A stretch of 64,000 bases of DNA from Takakia lepidozioides (GCA_030704615.1 CM060731.1:742001-806000), one strand, 5' to 3'. Positions 1 to 11,199 are shown, counted from the first letter of the stretch. Program-made: numbers and translations. Notes: generated by a model from the sequence alone, not told the origin.

Positions 1-199
1 CTCCAGATTACCTATGATTATCTGTGGATCAATAGCTACAAGAAACCTTCATGTAGATGATCAACTAAAGGCAGCAGCTGCAGCGGCACAGTTGATAAAA
101 TCAGGCACCTCAACCTTGACCACAGCTTCTGAAAGAGGATCAATAGAGGGAGTCCACAATGCCTCTTCTGGCACTTCTGGGTATGTGAAAATGCTTTGT

Positions 200-2260
200 G
201 CGGCAGGCTGACTGACAGAAGCTCTACAGACTTTAAACCAAGGAGGCATTTCAGCAGATTCAGATACGTATGTCTGTCTCTTGCTTAAGTGCATCAAGAT
301 GGAAGGTCTGGAAGCTGGAAAGCAGATGCACACTCACATTATCCAAAATCGATTCATGCCAAATGTTTTTCCACTCAACACCCTTGTCAACATGTATGTT
401 AAGTGCGGGACCATCATGGATGCTCACCAAGTGTTCAACAGAATGCCTCAACGATCTTTGATCACGTGGAACACGATGCTTGCAGGGTATGCACATATGT
501 CAGGCGTGGTATGGAGGCCTTGGAGACCTATGATCAAATGGTGGGGGATGGGGTGAAGCCCGACCACCTCACGTTTCTGTGCATTTGCAATGCGTGTGCA
601 AGCCTGGCAGCTCTGGAAGAGAGTGAAGAGGTGCATGGTGACATTGTCAGAGCTGCAATTGTACCAAATATCCTTCTGAACAATACCCTCGTGGACATGT
701 ATGAAGGGGGTGTTCGACAGTATGGCTGAACGAGATGTGGTGTCGTGGAGTGCGATGATTGCAGGATATGCACAGCAAGGGTGCGGGATGGAGGAGACCT
801 ATGAGCGAATGATGCGCAAAGGGGTGAAGCCCAACCACATCACATTTGTTTGTGTTTGCAATGCGTGTGCATTAAGCCTGGGAGCTCTGGGAAAGGGGAA
901 AGAGGTCCATGGTGACATTGTCAAAGCTGGAAGTGTACCAGATGTCATCCTGGACACTGCCCTGGTGGACATGTATGCCAAATGTGGGTGCATTAAGGAT
1001 GCGAAGGGAGTTTTCAACACTATGGCTGAACGAGATGTGGTGTCATGGAACGCAATGCTTGCACGGTATGCACAGCAGGGGCGCGGGATGGAGGCTTTGG
1101 AGACCTATTAGCAAATGATGGGGGGAGGGGTGAAGCCTGACCACATCACGTTTGTGTGCGTGTGCAAGCCTGGCAGCCCTGAAAAAGGGCAAAGAGGTGC
1201 ATGGTTGCATCACCAAAGCTGGAATTGTACCATTAATACCCTCGTGGACATGTATGCCAACCGTGGGAGCATTGAGGATGCGGAGGGAGTGTTCAACAAT
1301 ATGGCTGAACGAGACTTGCAGGATATGCACAGCAGGGGCGTGGGATGGAGGCCTTGGAGACATGAGCAAATGATGGGGGAAGGGGTGAGGTGCAACCACA
1401 TCACATTGTGTGCGTTTGCAATGCTTGTGCAAGCCTGGCAGCCCTAGAAAAGGGCAAAGAGGTGCATGGTGACATCCTCAAAGCTGGAATTGTACCAAAT
1501 GTCATTCTGGACACTGCCCTGGTGGACATGTATGAGAAATGTGGGTGCATTAAGGATGCAAAGGGAGTATTTGACAATGTGTCTAAACGAAATGTGGTGT
1601 CATTGAATGCGATGATCGCAGGATATGCCCAGCATGGTTGTCATAGGGAGGTCCTGCAACTATTTGAAGGAATGCAAAGGGACGGCTTGAAGCCGACAAT
1701 ATCACGTTTATATGTGTTCTCTCTGCATGCAGCCACACTGGCCTACTGAATGAAAGAAGATGCTACTTCGATTCCCTGAGTCAAGATCGTGGTGTCACTC
1801 TGACAGTAAAGCACTTTGGCTGCATGGTGGAGCTTCTTGGACGTGCGCGACAACTGGGTGAGGCAGTGGACCTGAATAATAAAATGCCAATCAATCCAGA
1901 TGTTGTGGTGTGGATCCACGGCAATGTGGAGATGGCTGAATGTGCGGCAACATCTATCCCCAAGTGGATGAACAGGATGCCGCAACGTATGTGTTGCTAT
2001 CAAACATCTATGTTGCAGCTGGCAGGTGGGATGATACTGCAAAGGTGAGAAGAATGATGAAGGAGGCGGGGTATGTGCCTGACACGCGCTTTGTATTGCA
2101 TGATGTGGGGGAGTAGGAAAGGAATTTTCTCTTTGCCACCACATCCCTTTGTGTTCCGCTCAAACTGGGCACAGGGTCAATGGCCACAAGGCTACGGCAA
2201 ACAACGTCTTATGAGTACATTCTTTGCCACCACAGTGAGAAGCTGGCCAAGCCATGGTAG
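200..2260 (+). pseudogene. PLS-class PPR (DYW-type) pseudogene 1
   Basis: A former pentatricopeptide-repeat RNA-editing-type gene now spread over all three frames. The N-terminal part (about 281-480) reads GKQMHTHI, then NMYVKCG, then the WNTMLAGYAH P-motif. Triads with VHGDIVKAG and DMYAKCG follow at about 560-1680. An E-type segment lies at 1824-1925 (VELLGRARQLGEAVDL, INPDVVVW). A post-E segment at 2046-2115 reads KVRRMMKEAGYVPDTRFVLH and stops, and a DYW-like LCHHSEKLA remains near 2221-2248. The usual E+ stretch between KVRRMM and KEAGYVPD is missing, which looks like a deletion. At least five frame changes are needed to read it through. It cannot encode a working protein. Family assignment is firm; the exact limits are approximate. 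Confidence 0.9.
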
Positions 2261-4317
2261 TAAGTGGTATGAGTCGCTGGCACCTTCATTGCGACTCTCT
2301 GGTGCCTGGTTCCCCCATGTGCAGCTCATGCAACATTGTAGGTCATTATTCTTCGACCAAGGTGACCAGTAGCCCTGGTATGGGCTACTGTGGCTTTGTA
2401 AGATTGGTTTTAATGCTGTATAATGGAACTGGTCCCTCGCAAGAATGTTCAGTGTATCTATCTGTTCAGGCATTGTTAACTCAATGTGAAATTCACCATT
2501 CTCAGTAGTGCTGATGAAGTTTTCTCTTGTTCAACATTTTCCAGCTTGGCTTACCAGCCCCCCCTCTCTCTGGGCCAAGGCTAGTGGCAACTTTGTAACT
2601 AGTGCATCTCCAGCCATCCCAGGGCTACCCTCTTTAACTGATTATTTTCAAACAGAAGACTGGGAAGAACAATGATAGGAGCCAAGGAACCTAAGTGTGG
2701 TCCTCCCCATCCAAGACTTCCCTCTGTTTTGGTCATTTATGTAGAGCAACAGCTCTTATCTTCATGAAATATTGTCAATATGTACCCCCTCGGTCCGGAT
2801 CTTTGATCCATACCACAACAAACAAATGTAGCCTTTTGCAGTTTCATATCCAAGACAAAAATATCTTCCCCTAGGCTATGATACCCACCTAAGGCCTTAA
2901 AGTTCTCCCAAGGTTATTTCCCTTGATTTAATACGATTTACCGTATATATAAATAAAAGACAAGGTTGACCTTGTCGGTGTGGTATGATTTTCTCCCCCA
3001 CCTCTGGTCCCATGTGTTGAGCAGTAGGCTCTGTAATTCATTGGACATCAAAGAAAATTTACCTTTATCTTTATCAAATAGGTTATTTTCTCCTCACTGT
3101 ACTAAAGGAGCCTGATTCGTGAGAAGTAGATTCTCTTTTTGAAAGTGTTAGGTGTCTACCTATCGTAATTGGTCTTAACGGCAACCTTTATGCGCTTCCA
3201 ATTGATATCAGACTTGTCAAACTCTGGGGATGCCGAAAAGGAGGGACCAGCAAGATTTCGGCCCTCTTTCCTTTGAAAAATAAAAATAATATGATAGATC
3301 CGGCAACACTCCGCCCTTCTTCTTCCGGAAAACAATGAAATATGGGTTGTATATATGTAACACCATAGGGATGACCCACCCCTTTTTGTGAAAAATTGAA
3401 CGTAGTTCTCAGAATTCGTCGTTAGTAGTGCGGAGCAACGCGAAGCCCTAGTTCTAGCGACGACCGAAGGTCGGAAGCTAGTTTAGCGTAGAGCAGGTAT
3501 AGGGTGCCATAGTGCCACGTCATCATAGACACATCATCGTCTCCACGTCATCGTAGCCATGTCATCATTGTCGTCAATTTCTTTGGAATTTGCCCGGACG
3601 GCCCGCGCGAAATAGGCTAATAGAAATCGCCGCGCCAACGTCTTTGGAACTGCCCGCAATGCCCGGATCTTGATCTTCTTGAACTGCGGGAGCTCTGCGT
3701 TTTCCGCCATCATTCACCTTGCAAGCCCAGGCATGGATAGCTTGAAGGAGCAGGGATCGAGAGTGTGTCCAGCTTCATCCAAAAGGGCCGGATTTCAAGC
3801 ACCAGATTACCTATGATTCGAAAAGACAACAAATGGGGAGGAGTTTCTTGCAGACGGAATCAGAAGCTTTCACTCGTGATTGGGTGGGAAAGAAAAAAAG
3901 TGCAGCTTAGATTACACCGTACTTCCTTGTTTCAGACCCGCACAATGAGTCTCCATGATTGATTTTCCATGAGCACGAAGGGTATGTCAGGTTGTGTCTG
4001 GTTGCAAAAGTCCCACATCTGCTTGAAGCTAAACCCAAGTTTCAAACCTAATCTTACATTGACTAGATTGTAATTGTTGTTTGTCCGCCATAATCTCCCT
4101 ATAACTAGTGTTCACTGGAAACAATAAATGCAAACTGTGAAACTGACATTCAAAGCTGAAGGTTGCTCTTTTTCCATGTTTCAGCCTTCTTGGCCATTTT
4201 TTTTGTGACCATTGTTTTGTTAAACGTGGTGATAATGAAAGAGAGGAGTGCCCATAGACCTGAGCATGAGCCCTTTAAGCAACTTGAAGAAGGAATAGCA
4301 CTTTCTGTCCCAGCAAA
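2261..4317. other. Intergenic region, no gene recognised
   Basis: No reading frame here resembles a protein I know. It is mixed AT-rich sequence. It contains a short SINE-like 3' end at about 3019-3046 that is shared with 35061-35087, and a run of CACGTCATC-like units at 3512-3575. Short frames such as 3188-3379 (-) and 3765-3962 (+) look like chance. Confidence 0.6.
3512..3575. repeat. Short degenerate tandem repeat (CACGTCATC-like)
   Basis: Four to five imperfect units of roughly 12-16 bp built around CACGTCATC or CATGTCATC follow one another. No function is evident. Confidence 0.5.
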
Positions 4318-4686
4318 TTGAGCTCTCTTTCTGTTTTTGCCTATAGATCCATCCTCATCAAAGGCATTCAATTGAACAATTTGCCTGATTCTGGTGATGT
4401 CAGGTTGCAGGTTGTTGGATCCCGGCGAAATTCCATATCCAGGAGCAATGGTGCCATTGGGACTGGGCAGATGGGTAGCACACCCAACGTGAGCAAGAGT
4501 GAAATCCAATTTTGGATGCTGCTTGAATGCAGTTATGGGACTGAGGTGAGTGGGCGGGCTGGTGATCAGAAGCACAAATTGTCGGACATGCTTGGACCTC
4601 CCTGGAGCAAAGAGGACCTGGAGCTCTTCTATCAAGCATTTCGGAAATATGGCAGAGACTGGAAAAATGTATCTTATGACCACAAT
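4318..4686 (+). pseudogene. Captured fragment of ALWAYS EARLY / LIN9-like SANT exon
   Basis: An open frame ends in a SANT/Myb-like segment, [20 protein letters not shown] followed by [12 protein letters not shown]. This is the hallmark of plant ALWAYS EARLY proteins (LIN9/Mip130 family, subunits of the DREAM/MuvB complex). Normal family members are about 1000 residues; here only the region up to the SANT helices exists. The frame stops just after YDHN, and PPR pseudogene sequence begins within about 20 bases. No DIRP domain or other ALY part is seen nearby. It is best read as a transduplicated or translocated gene fragment. The SANT match is strong; the sequence upstream of it (about 80 residues) is not recognisable. 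Confidence 0.75.
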
Positions 4687-4689
4687 TGA

Positions 4690-5724
4690 CTTGTTGAGAT
4701 TGTGTGCATTTGCGATGCGTGTGCAAGCCTGGCAGCTCTGGAAAAGGGCGAAAGAGGTCCATGGCGACATTGTCAGAGCTGCAATTGTACCAAGTGTCAT
4801 TCTGAACAATACCCTCGTGGACATGTATGAAGGGAGTGTTTGACAGTATGGCTGAATGAGATGTGGTGTCGTGGAGTGCGATGACAATGCGTGTGCAAGC
4901 CTGGCAGCCCTAGAAAGGTGCAAAGAGGTCCATGGTGACATCGTCAAATCTGGAATTGTACCCGATGTCATTCTGAATACTGCCCTGCTGGACATGTATG
5001 TCAAATGTGAGTGCATCGAGGATGCAAAGGGAGTGTTCAACAGTATGGCTGAATGAGATGTGGTGTCGTGGAGTGCGATGATTGCAGGATTTGCACACCA
5101 AGGATGCGGGATGGAGGTTTTGGAGACCTATGAGCAATTGATGTGCGAAGGGGTGAAGCCCAACCGCAACACATTTGTTTGTGTTTGCAATGCGTGTGCA
5201 AGCCTAGGAGCTTTGGAAAAGGGGGAAGAGGTCCATGGTGACATTGTCAAAAATGGATTTGTACCAGATGTCATCCTGAACACTGCCCTGGTGGACATGT
5301 ATGCCAATTGTGGGTGCATGAAGGATACGAAGGGAGTTTTCAAATGGCTGAACAAGATGTGGTGTCGTGGAACGCGATGCACCTTGCAGGGTATGCACAG
5401 CAGGGGCGTGGGATAGAGGCTTTGGAGACCTATGAGCAAATGATGGGGGAAGGGGTGAAGCCCGACCACATCACGTTTGTGCACTGGACATATGTCAAAT
5501 GTGAGTGCATCGAGGATGCAAAGGGAGTGTTTGACAATATGGCTGAATGAGATGTGGTGTCGTGGAGTGCGATGATTGCAGGATATGCACAGCAAGGATG
5601 TGGGATGGAGGCTTTGGAGACCTATAAGCAAATGTTGCGCGAAGGGGTGAAGCCCAACCGCATCACATTTGTTTGTGTTTGCAATGCGTATGAAAGCCTG
5701 GTAGCCCTAGAAAAGCAAGGACAA
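4690..5724 (+). pseudogene. PLS-class PPR pseudogene 2
   Basis: PPR triads continue on the + strand directly after the ALY fragment. Recognisable pieces are VHGDIVRAA (about 4757-4783), VHGDIVKSG and LDMYVKCECIEDAKGVF (4928-5038), WSAMIAGFAHQGCGMEVLET (5069-5128), VHGDIVKNGFVPDVILNTAL (5231-5290) and WNAMHLAGYAQQGRG (about 5368-5412). Frame changes and in-frame stops are frequent. Three stops fall at the same place in the MAERDVV motif, where CGA has become TGA (4857, 5054, 5548). The copy is interrupted at about 5725 by an inserted repeat (copy A). Confidence 0.88.
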
Positions 5725-5913
5725 TGTGGTGAGGGCACCTTCTTCGTCGACCTATTTCAGCCTGTTTTGCGCTCTCATCAGACTCAGCCCTGAGATGCAT
5801 ATTGAATTCTGTAAGTTAGCTCGTTGGGTGGATCTGTGGTGGTTTGGAATGACTTTGACAAGTAACTGCCGATGTGGCAGCAGGAAAGTATCCAAAAACA
5901 GATAACAGAGATG
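5725..5913 (-). repeat. Dispersed repeat family R, copy A
   Basis: On the - strand this stretch matches 57325-57525 (+) and about 56805-56975 (+) over roughly 190 bp. Shared landmarks are TCCTCATCTCTGTTA, TTTTTGGATACTTTC, CTTGTCAAAGTCA and AATTCAATATGCATCTCA. It splits PPR pseudogene 2 from pseudogene 3. No coding capacity or terminal repeat is apparent. It may be part of a small non-autonomous transposon or a SINE. Confidence 0.75.
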
Positions 5914-5929
5914 AGGATCTACCAAACAT

Positions 5930-6180
5930 GGGTGTGGTACGAATTCTTTGGAGACCTATGAGCAAATGATGCATGAAGGGGTGAAGCCCCACCACATCAC
6001 GTTCATTTGTGTTTGCAATGCGTGTGCAAACCTGGGAGCCCTGGAAAAGGGCAAAGAGGTCCATGATGACATCGTCAAAGCTGGAACTGTACCAGATGTC
6101 ATTCTGAACATTGCCCTGGTGGACATGTATGCCAAATGTGGGTGTATTAAAGATGCAAAGGGAGTTTTCATTTGGACATG
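5930..6180 (+). pseudogene. PLS-class PPR pseudogene 3 (one triad)
   Basis: An open stretch of one triad reads VKPHHITFICVCNACANLGA, KGKEVHDDIVKAGTVPDVIL and VDMYAKCGCIKDAKGVF, then ends in unrelated sequence. It lies just downstream of repeat copy A and is probably the continuation of pseudogene 2. The 6181-6355 stretch that follows is non-PPR sequence I do not recognise. Confidence 0.85.
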
Positions 6181-6355
6181 AAATGATTGACACTGGCCTT
6201 TTTATGCAGTTGGCTGTTTCACTTGGTAACAATAATACTCTTCACTAGGAAAAGGTAGCAAAAGCACTACACCCATTTTTCTCGAAGGAGAAGACAACAA
6301 CGTCCTACTGCGGCAGGTCCGTGCTCCAGTTTTAATTCAGATCCTCTGTGTTGGG

Positions 6356-7470
6356 AGCATTGAGGATGCGCAGGGAGTGTTCAACAGTATGGCTGACCGA
6401 GATTTGGTGTCATGGAATGCCATGCTTGCAGGGTATCGAGGATGCAAAGGCAGTGTTCAACAATATGGCTGAATAAAATATGGTGTTGTGGGTGCATTTT
6501 CAGACCTGCAATTGTACAAATTGTCATTCAGGACAATACCCTTGTGGACATGTATGAAGGGAGTGTTCGACAGTATGGCTGAACCAGATGTGCTGTCGTT
6601 GAGTGCGATGATTGCAGGATATACACAACAAGGGTTCGGGATGGAGGCCTTGGAGATTTAGGAGCAAATGTTGCGCGAAGGGGCGAAGCCCAACCACATC
6701 GCATTTGTTTGTGTTTGCAATGCATGTGCAAGCCTGGGAGCTCTAGAAAAGGGGAAAGAGGTCCGTGGTGACATTGTCAAAGCTGGAATTGTACCAGATG
6801 TCATTTTGAACACTGCCCTGGCGAACAAGTATGCCAAATGTGGGTGCATTGTCAAACTTGCAATTGTACAAAATGTCATTCAGAAGTACAATACCCTTGT
6901 GGACATGTATGAAGGGAGTGTTTGACAGTATGGCTGAACGAGATGTGGTGTCGTGGAGTGCGATGATTGCAAGATATGCACAGCAAGGGTGCGGGATGGA
7001 GGCTTTAGAGATCTAGGAGCAAATGTTGCGTGAAGGGGTGAAGCCCAACCACACGATGCACGTCAAGTGTTTGAAAATATGGTTCAGCAAGCATGGAATG
7101 CCATAATTGCAGGATATGCTCAGCATGGGTGTAGTACAGAGGCCTTCCAACTATTTGAACAGATGCAACAGGAAGACTTGAAGCCAGATGGTATCACGGC
7201 CTCACTCCTACAGTGGAGCATTTTTGCTGCATTGTGGACCTTCTTGGCCGTGTAGGCCGATGAGATGAGGCAGAGGACTTCATCAACAAGATGCCAATTG
7301 AACCAGATGCTCTGGTTTGGGGGACCTTGCTTGCTGCTGCCAGAATTCATGGGGATGTGGAGGTAGCAGAACATGCAGCAAAATCTCTTCTCAAGTGCGA
7401 TCCCAACCACCATGCAGCTTATGTGCTGCTATCCAACATCTACGCTGCATCTGGCAGGTGACAATATGAC
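6356..7470 (+). pseudogene. PLS-class PPR pseudogene 4 with E motif
   Basis: Several broken triads lead into a well-preserved E region. In order: VFNSMADRDLVSWNAM (about 6379-6426), VRGDIVKAGIVPDVILNTAL (6752-6820), ERDVVSWSAMIARYAQQG (6936-6990) and WNAIIAGYAQHGCSTEAFQL (7094-7150). Then comes TPTVEHFCCIVDLLGRVGR with an in-frame TGA, and INKMPIEPDALVWGTLLAAA, SLLKCDPNHHAAYVLLSNIY, AASGR (7260-7460). The E motif keeps a TGC (Cys) codon in SLLKCDP. This is useful because the otherwise intact PPR gene at 41.1-43.2 kb has a TGA there. Frameshifts and stops elsewhere show it is not functional. Confidence 0.88.
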
Positions 7471-8158
7471 ACAACATGATGTGGTTTCATGGAGGACCAT
7501 GATTGCAGCATATGCTCCGATTGAGTATGGCAGGGAGGCTGTTGAGATGTATGAACAAATGCAAAATAAAGGGCTAACGCTACATAAGAAGACTACGCTT
7601 GTGGACACGCATGCAAAATGTGGGAGCATAAAGGATGCGCGTCAAGCTTTTGACAATTGGCTAAACGAGAGATAGTATCATGGAACACCATGATCGCAGG
7701 GTGTGCTCAACATGGATGTGGCAAAGAGGCTTTCGAGATATACGAGAGATTGCAGCAAGACAGGTTGGAGGCTTTGTGGACCTATGAACAAATGATGGGG
7801 GAAGTGGTGAAGCCCGACCACATCACGTTTGCGTGCGTATGCAAGCCTGGCAGCCCTAGAAAAGGGCATGGTTGCATCGCCAAAGCTGGAATTGTACTAG
7901 ATGTAGTTCTGAACAATCCCCTCGTGGACATGTATGCTAGATGTGGAATGCGATGATCGCAGGATATGCCTAGCATGTTGTCATAGGGAGGTCCTACAAC
8001 TATTTGAAGGAATGTAAAAGAATGGCTTGAAGCTGGACAACCTTTATATGTGTTCTCTCTGCATGCAGCCACACTGGCCTACTGAATGAAAGAAGACGGT
8101 ACTTTGATTCCCTAAGTCAAGATCATGGTATCACTCCGACAGTAAAGCACTTTGGCTG
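7471..8158 (+). pseudogene. PLS-class PPR pseudogene 5
   Basis: A further broken array reads DVVSWRTMIAAYAPIEYGRE (7480-7540), AKCGSIKDARQAFDNW (7614-7662), SWNTMIAGCAQHGCGKEAFE (about 7676-7735) and PDHITFACVCKPGSPRKGHG (about 7815-7870). It ends with a block (7947-8158) that is a near copy of 1607-1826, including the same non-motif sequence around GTGTTCTCTCTGCATGCAGC. It therefore arose partly by local duplication. Stops and frame changes are present throughout. Confidence 0.85.
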
Positions 8159-8161
8159 TAG

Positions 8162-8418
8162 ATAAGGAGGCCTTACGCAGCTTCATTAGTAGTGCAATGT
8201 TGTTTGGTGAGTACATTCTTAGACTGTCACTTCCTTCAATTGATTCCTTAATTTCAGGTGGCTGGAGGGGGTTTATGAGTTTGGATCAGGGGTTAAATGT
8301 ACTGAAAGACGGTGTTGATATCAAGGACGAGAGCTTCATGGCAAATTGCAAGGCTATGGAGCAGCTCCTGGTTGACCTTAGTAGGCAGCAAGTTGAGAAG
8401 GTCTCTCCTCTGTTGTGA
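8162..8418 (+). pseudogene. MCCB-like N-terminal exon fragment
   Basis: An open frame reads GWRGFMSLDQGLNVLKDGVD, then ESFMANCKAMEQLLVDL. This resembles the start of the mature beta subunit of plant 3-methylcrotonyl-CoA carboxylase (leucine catabolism, mitochondrion), where a DGVD...F..N..AMEGLL block precedes the carboxyltransferase domain. The frame stops after EKVSPLL. The conserved AGGGEEA block that should follow is absent, as is the whole carboxyltransferase domain. Positions 8207-8257 look like a short GT-AG intron (51 bp), but they are also open in frame. The fragment begins within a few bases of the end of PPR pseudogene 5. Probably another captured exon. The match is short, so this is moderate confidence. 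Confidence 0.5.
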
Positions 8419-9626
8419 GAGAGAGGACATGCCTCCATCTTCAAAGCCTTGCAAGTGGCTTTGGCTAATGTGATGCTCATATGCTCACAAATCTGGTGAG
8501 ATGTGGCTGTTTGTTTTCGTGAAGAGGGCGTATCAACTAGAACAGAATGAGAAAGAGAAAAGAACTTTATAACATCCACGATCTACATTACGTGTAAGAA
8601 TGCTACCGTCTACAACATGTGGGAGAACAAAACGGACGTCTTCCTGATGGGTAGATGAATCAATATCACAACACATCCCCGAAGCCTCAACGGCATAACC
8701 CCGGTGGACCCAGAAACGCACAAACGGTTGAAGATAACGGACATCAATAAGGCGCTTGCAAACAGTGGAATCCATATAAGTGCAAGTAGCACTTGGCACG
8801 GCGGTCTCAAACAGGAACTACTATCCATAATGGCTGCACATGACACAGTAAATATACGTGAGATTGCTGACTTCAAAACCACGGTGACACTGGGCCTGGA
8901 ATCTCAAACTACGAAATACATGGAATCGCTGAAATCCACTGTCTCCGATGAACTCGCTCAGAACATGGCCTCTTACCAAGTCTAGTTTAATACACTCATG
9001 ATCAAGTTGTCTGCCTTTGCTCTTACCAAGCTACAAGTGACTGGAAATCCCAACACTCAGTTGGCATTGGAGCACACAGAATCGCAAACCCTCTTTCAGT
9101 ATAAGGCAGCCCCAACTGGCAAATTTACCCGACAGACCCGCATCTAGGCGGCAATCCTTTGCCCAATGACTAGCGCGATTACAACAGGACACCCACAATA
9201 TCTAGGACCAGATTTTGATCAGTCAAGGTAGTATAATTCAGGCTCGTCTGTGTCGTCGTTGTTCTCAGAATTCATTTAAGTGCAAAACTAATCCTTACAT
9301 TCCGCACTCACAAGCATAGGGAGATCTTCTTGTAGTGATAAGAGTTGAGAAATGAGAGAAGTGGAAGACAATGAAAGCTCTCAAAGCATGAAGCAATCAC
9401 ACTAAGAACAAGCCTAGTCCTTCCAAGTGAAATCCACTCTATCACATAAACTAAGTCAAGCCAAGGGCACCTTTGCTAAAGGAATCCACCCTTCAAAGCT
9501 CTCAACACATTCCCTCTCAATACCTAGAGCTATGGAGGTGATAGAGGCTCATAGAGGCTCAACTACAAGAAGATGAACCCTCCTCAACCCTCACAAGGAG
9601 AAAACCCCTCCCCATGTCCCAAGTCG
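8419..9626. other. Intergenic or transposon-derived, unidentified
   Basis: The longest frame is 8704-8985 (+), which begins at GTG and reads about 94 residues with PETHKRLKITDINKALANSG near its start. I do not recognise it. Some gag-like or transposon origin is possible but not shown. 9240-9620 is AT-rich with no gene. Confidence 0.4.
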
Positions 9627-9866
9627 GGAAGGGAAGCTGTATGCCAAAGCTTCAAAGTGCGAATTCGAGGTTACAAAAGTGGAATTCCTGGGGCATGTGA
9701 TTACACAGGATGGAATCAAAATGGATGACAGAAAGGTGAGGGCAATCTTGGACTGGGAGCCTCCAACTTCGGTCCCGGGAGTGCAATCATTCCTAGGACT
9801 CGCCTCCTATTACCGGAAGTATGTGAGAAATTTCGTCAAGATCGCGGGGCCGTTGTTGGACCTTCT
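9627..9866 (+). mobile_element. Ty3/gypsy reverse transcriptase fragment (thumb region)
   Basis: The frame reads GKLYAKASKCEF, then VEFLGHVITQDGIKMD, then FLGLASYYRKYVRNF. This is the end of the gypsy reverse transcriptase and start of the connection to RNase H. Nothing upstream (palm with YxDD) or downstream (RNase H) follows on this strand, so it is an isolated relic. Confidence 0.85.
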
Positions 9867-10289
9867 GGTTAATTATATGCGTTTTCGTATATAATGGAGT
9901 ATTTATAAAGTCATGTAAAGCTAACATAGTATCATTTGGATGAATACTTCATGATAAATATGAAAAATTGTGTTGAAGCCGAGTTTCAATGGCAATCTAA
10001 CTGTGGCTTCATCATGGGGCATACGAGGCAGTATTAATTGTGTTTTGTTTACAGTACATTACGCATTTATAATACTGCCACGAATCCCATATTGGTCATA
10101 GCCTTGCAATTGAACGGTTCCTACGTGCTTTTGTTAATGTCGTTCCAATGTAGGAAATACTTAAGACGTCCATACTCAATGCGAGAGTCGAAGACTTCGT
10201 CGACTTCATACTCGATTTTATGATTGACTTTAATTGGTGGAGGTGGTACAGAAACTCTCACAGAGATACTTGAGTGATGAATCTACAAC

Positions 10290-11090
10290 TCTACTAATGA
10301 GACATGGAAGACTGGGTGGATGCGCATATTTCGTGGGAGTTTGAGCTGAAAACTGACCAGATTAATTTAACATATAATTTTGAATGGTCCCAGGCGTTGA
10401 TAATCCAACTTCCTTGATGGTTGCGAGGTTTGTATGTTCTGTCGAAGGAGCCATACACGATCTCTGACCTTAAACTTAGGTTGAAGTTGTCGATGTTGAT
10501 ATGCATACTCATTGTATTATTTTTGAGCTTCTGCGAGTTGGAATGTAAGCTCCTTGTGAATCGTAGCAAGGTGAGTAGCAATGTTTTTTGCCGCAGGGCT
10601 TTCGACAGTCTTCATGTGGAGAGAGTCGGCTTGAGGGTGATGACCATAATTGGAGAAAAATGGAGTTTGCTTCGTCGATGAATGTGTAGTGTTGTTGTAG
10701 GCAAACTCCGCCAATGGCAAAATGTTCGTCCAATTAGCCTGTTGATAATTTATCATACAGCAAAGATATTGTTCCAAAATCTGATTTACGCGTTCGGTTT
10801 GACCACCAGTCTACAAGTGATTGGTTGTCAAGTGATTGATCTTGGTGTTCAATATGTGAAATAATCCTCTCCAAAAATTTGATATGAATTGTGGTCATCG
10901 ATCAGATACGATGTCATCCAGGAATCCATGAATGCGGTAAATGTTGTTGAGAAAGAGTTTTGTCGTCTCTTCACAGCCTGTAACCGTCTTGTTACATGGA
11001 ATGAAATGTGTCATTTTCGTGAAACGATCTACGATAACAAGGATTGTATCATGGTATTAGTCATGGTTAACTCTAGAATTACGTACTTTT
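10290..11090 (-). pseudogene. Ty3/gypsy integrase pseudogene
   Basis: Read on the - strand, integrase landmarks appear in order: IVDRFTKMTHFIPCNKTV, VSDR followed by a stop and PQFISNFW, GGQTERVNQILEQYL, LPLAEFAYNNTTHSSTKQTP and FFSNYGHHPQADS. A C-terminal part follows, with [16 protein letters not shown] and ASTQSSMSH in the place of the usual GPFKI and HPVFHVS. Catalytic-core spacing is lost through stops and short deletions. The sequence is AT-richer than the gag/pol pieces at 11.2-12.3 and 18.4-19.9 kb, so it may come from another element. Confidence 0.85.
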
Positions 11091-11199
11091 AGTTAACTAG
11101 GACATTTTGGATATTTATATTTGTATTTTGTGTGTTGGGACTTCATTTGGTCTCAAAAATATATACTGTACTGAGGGGGCCACCGATGGCCCTACCATC

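Noticed and set aside
4150-5040. 296-codon open frame on the - strand
   Set aside because: It is the antisense of PPR and ALY sequence (PHLIQPYCQT, MSPWTSL wording recurs opposite every PPR unit). Shadow frame.
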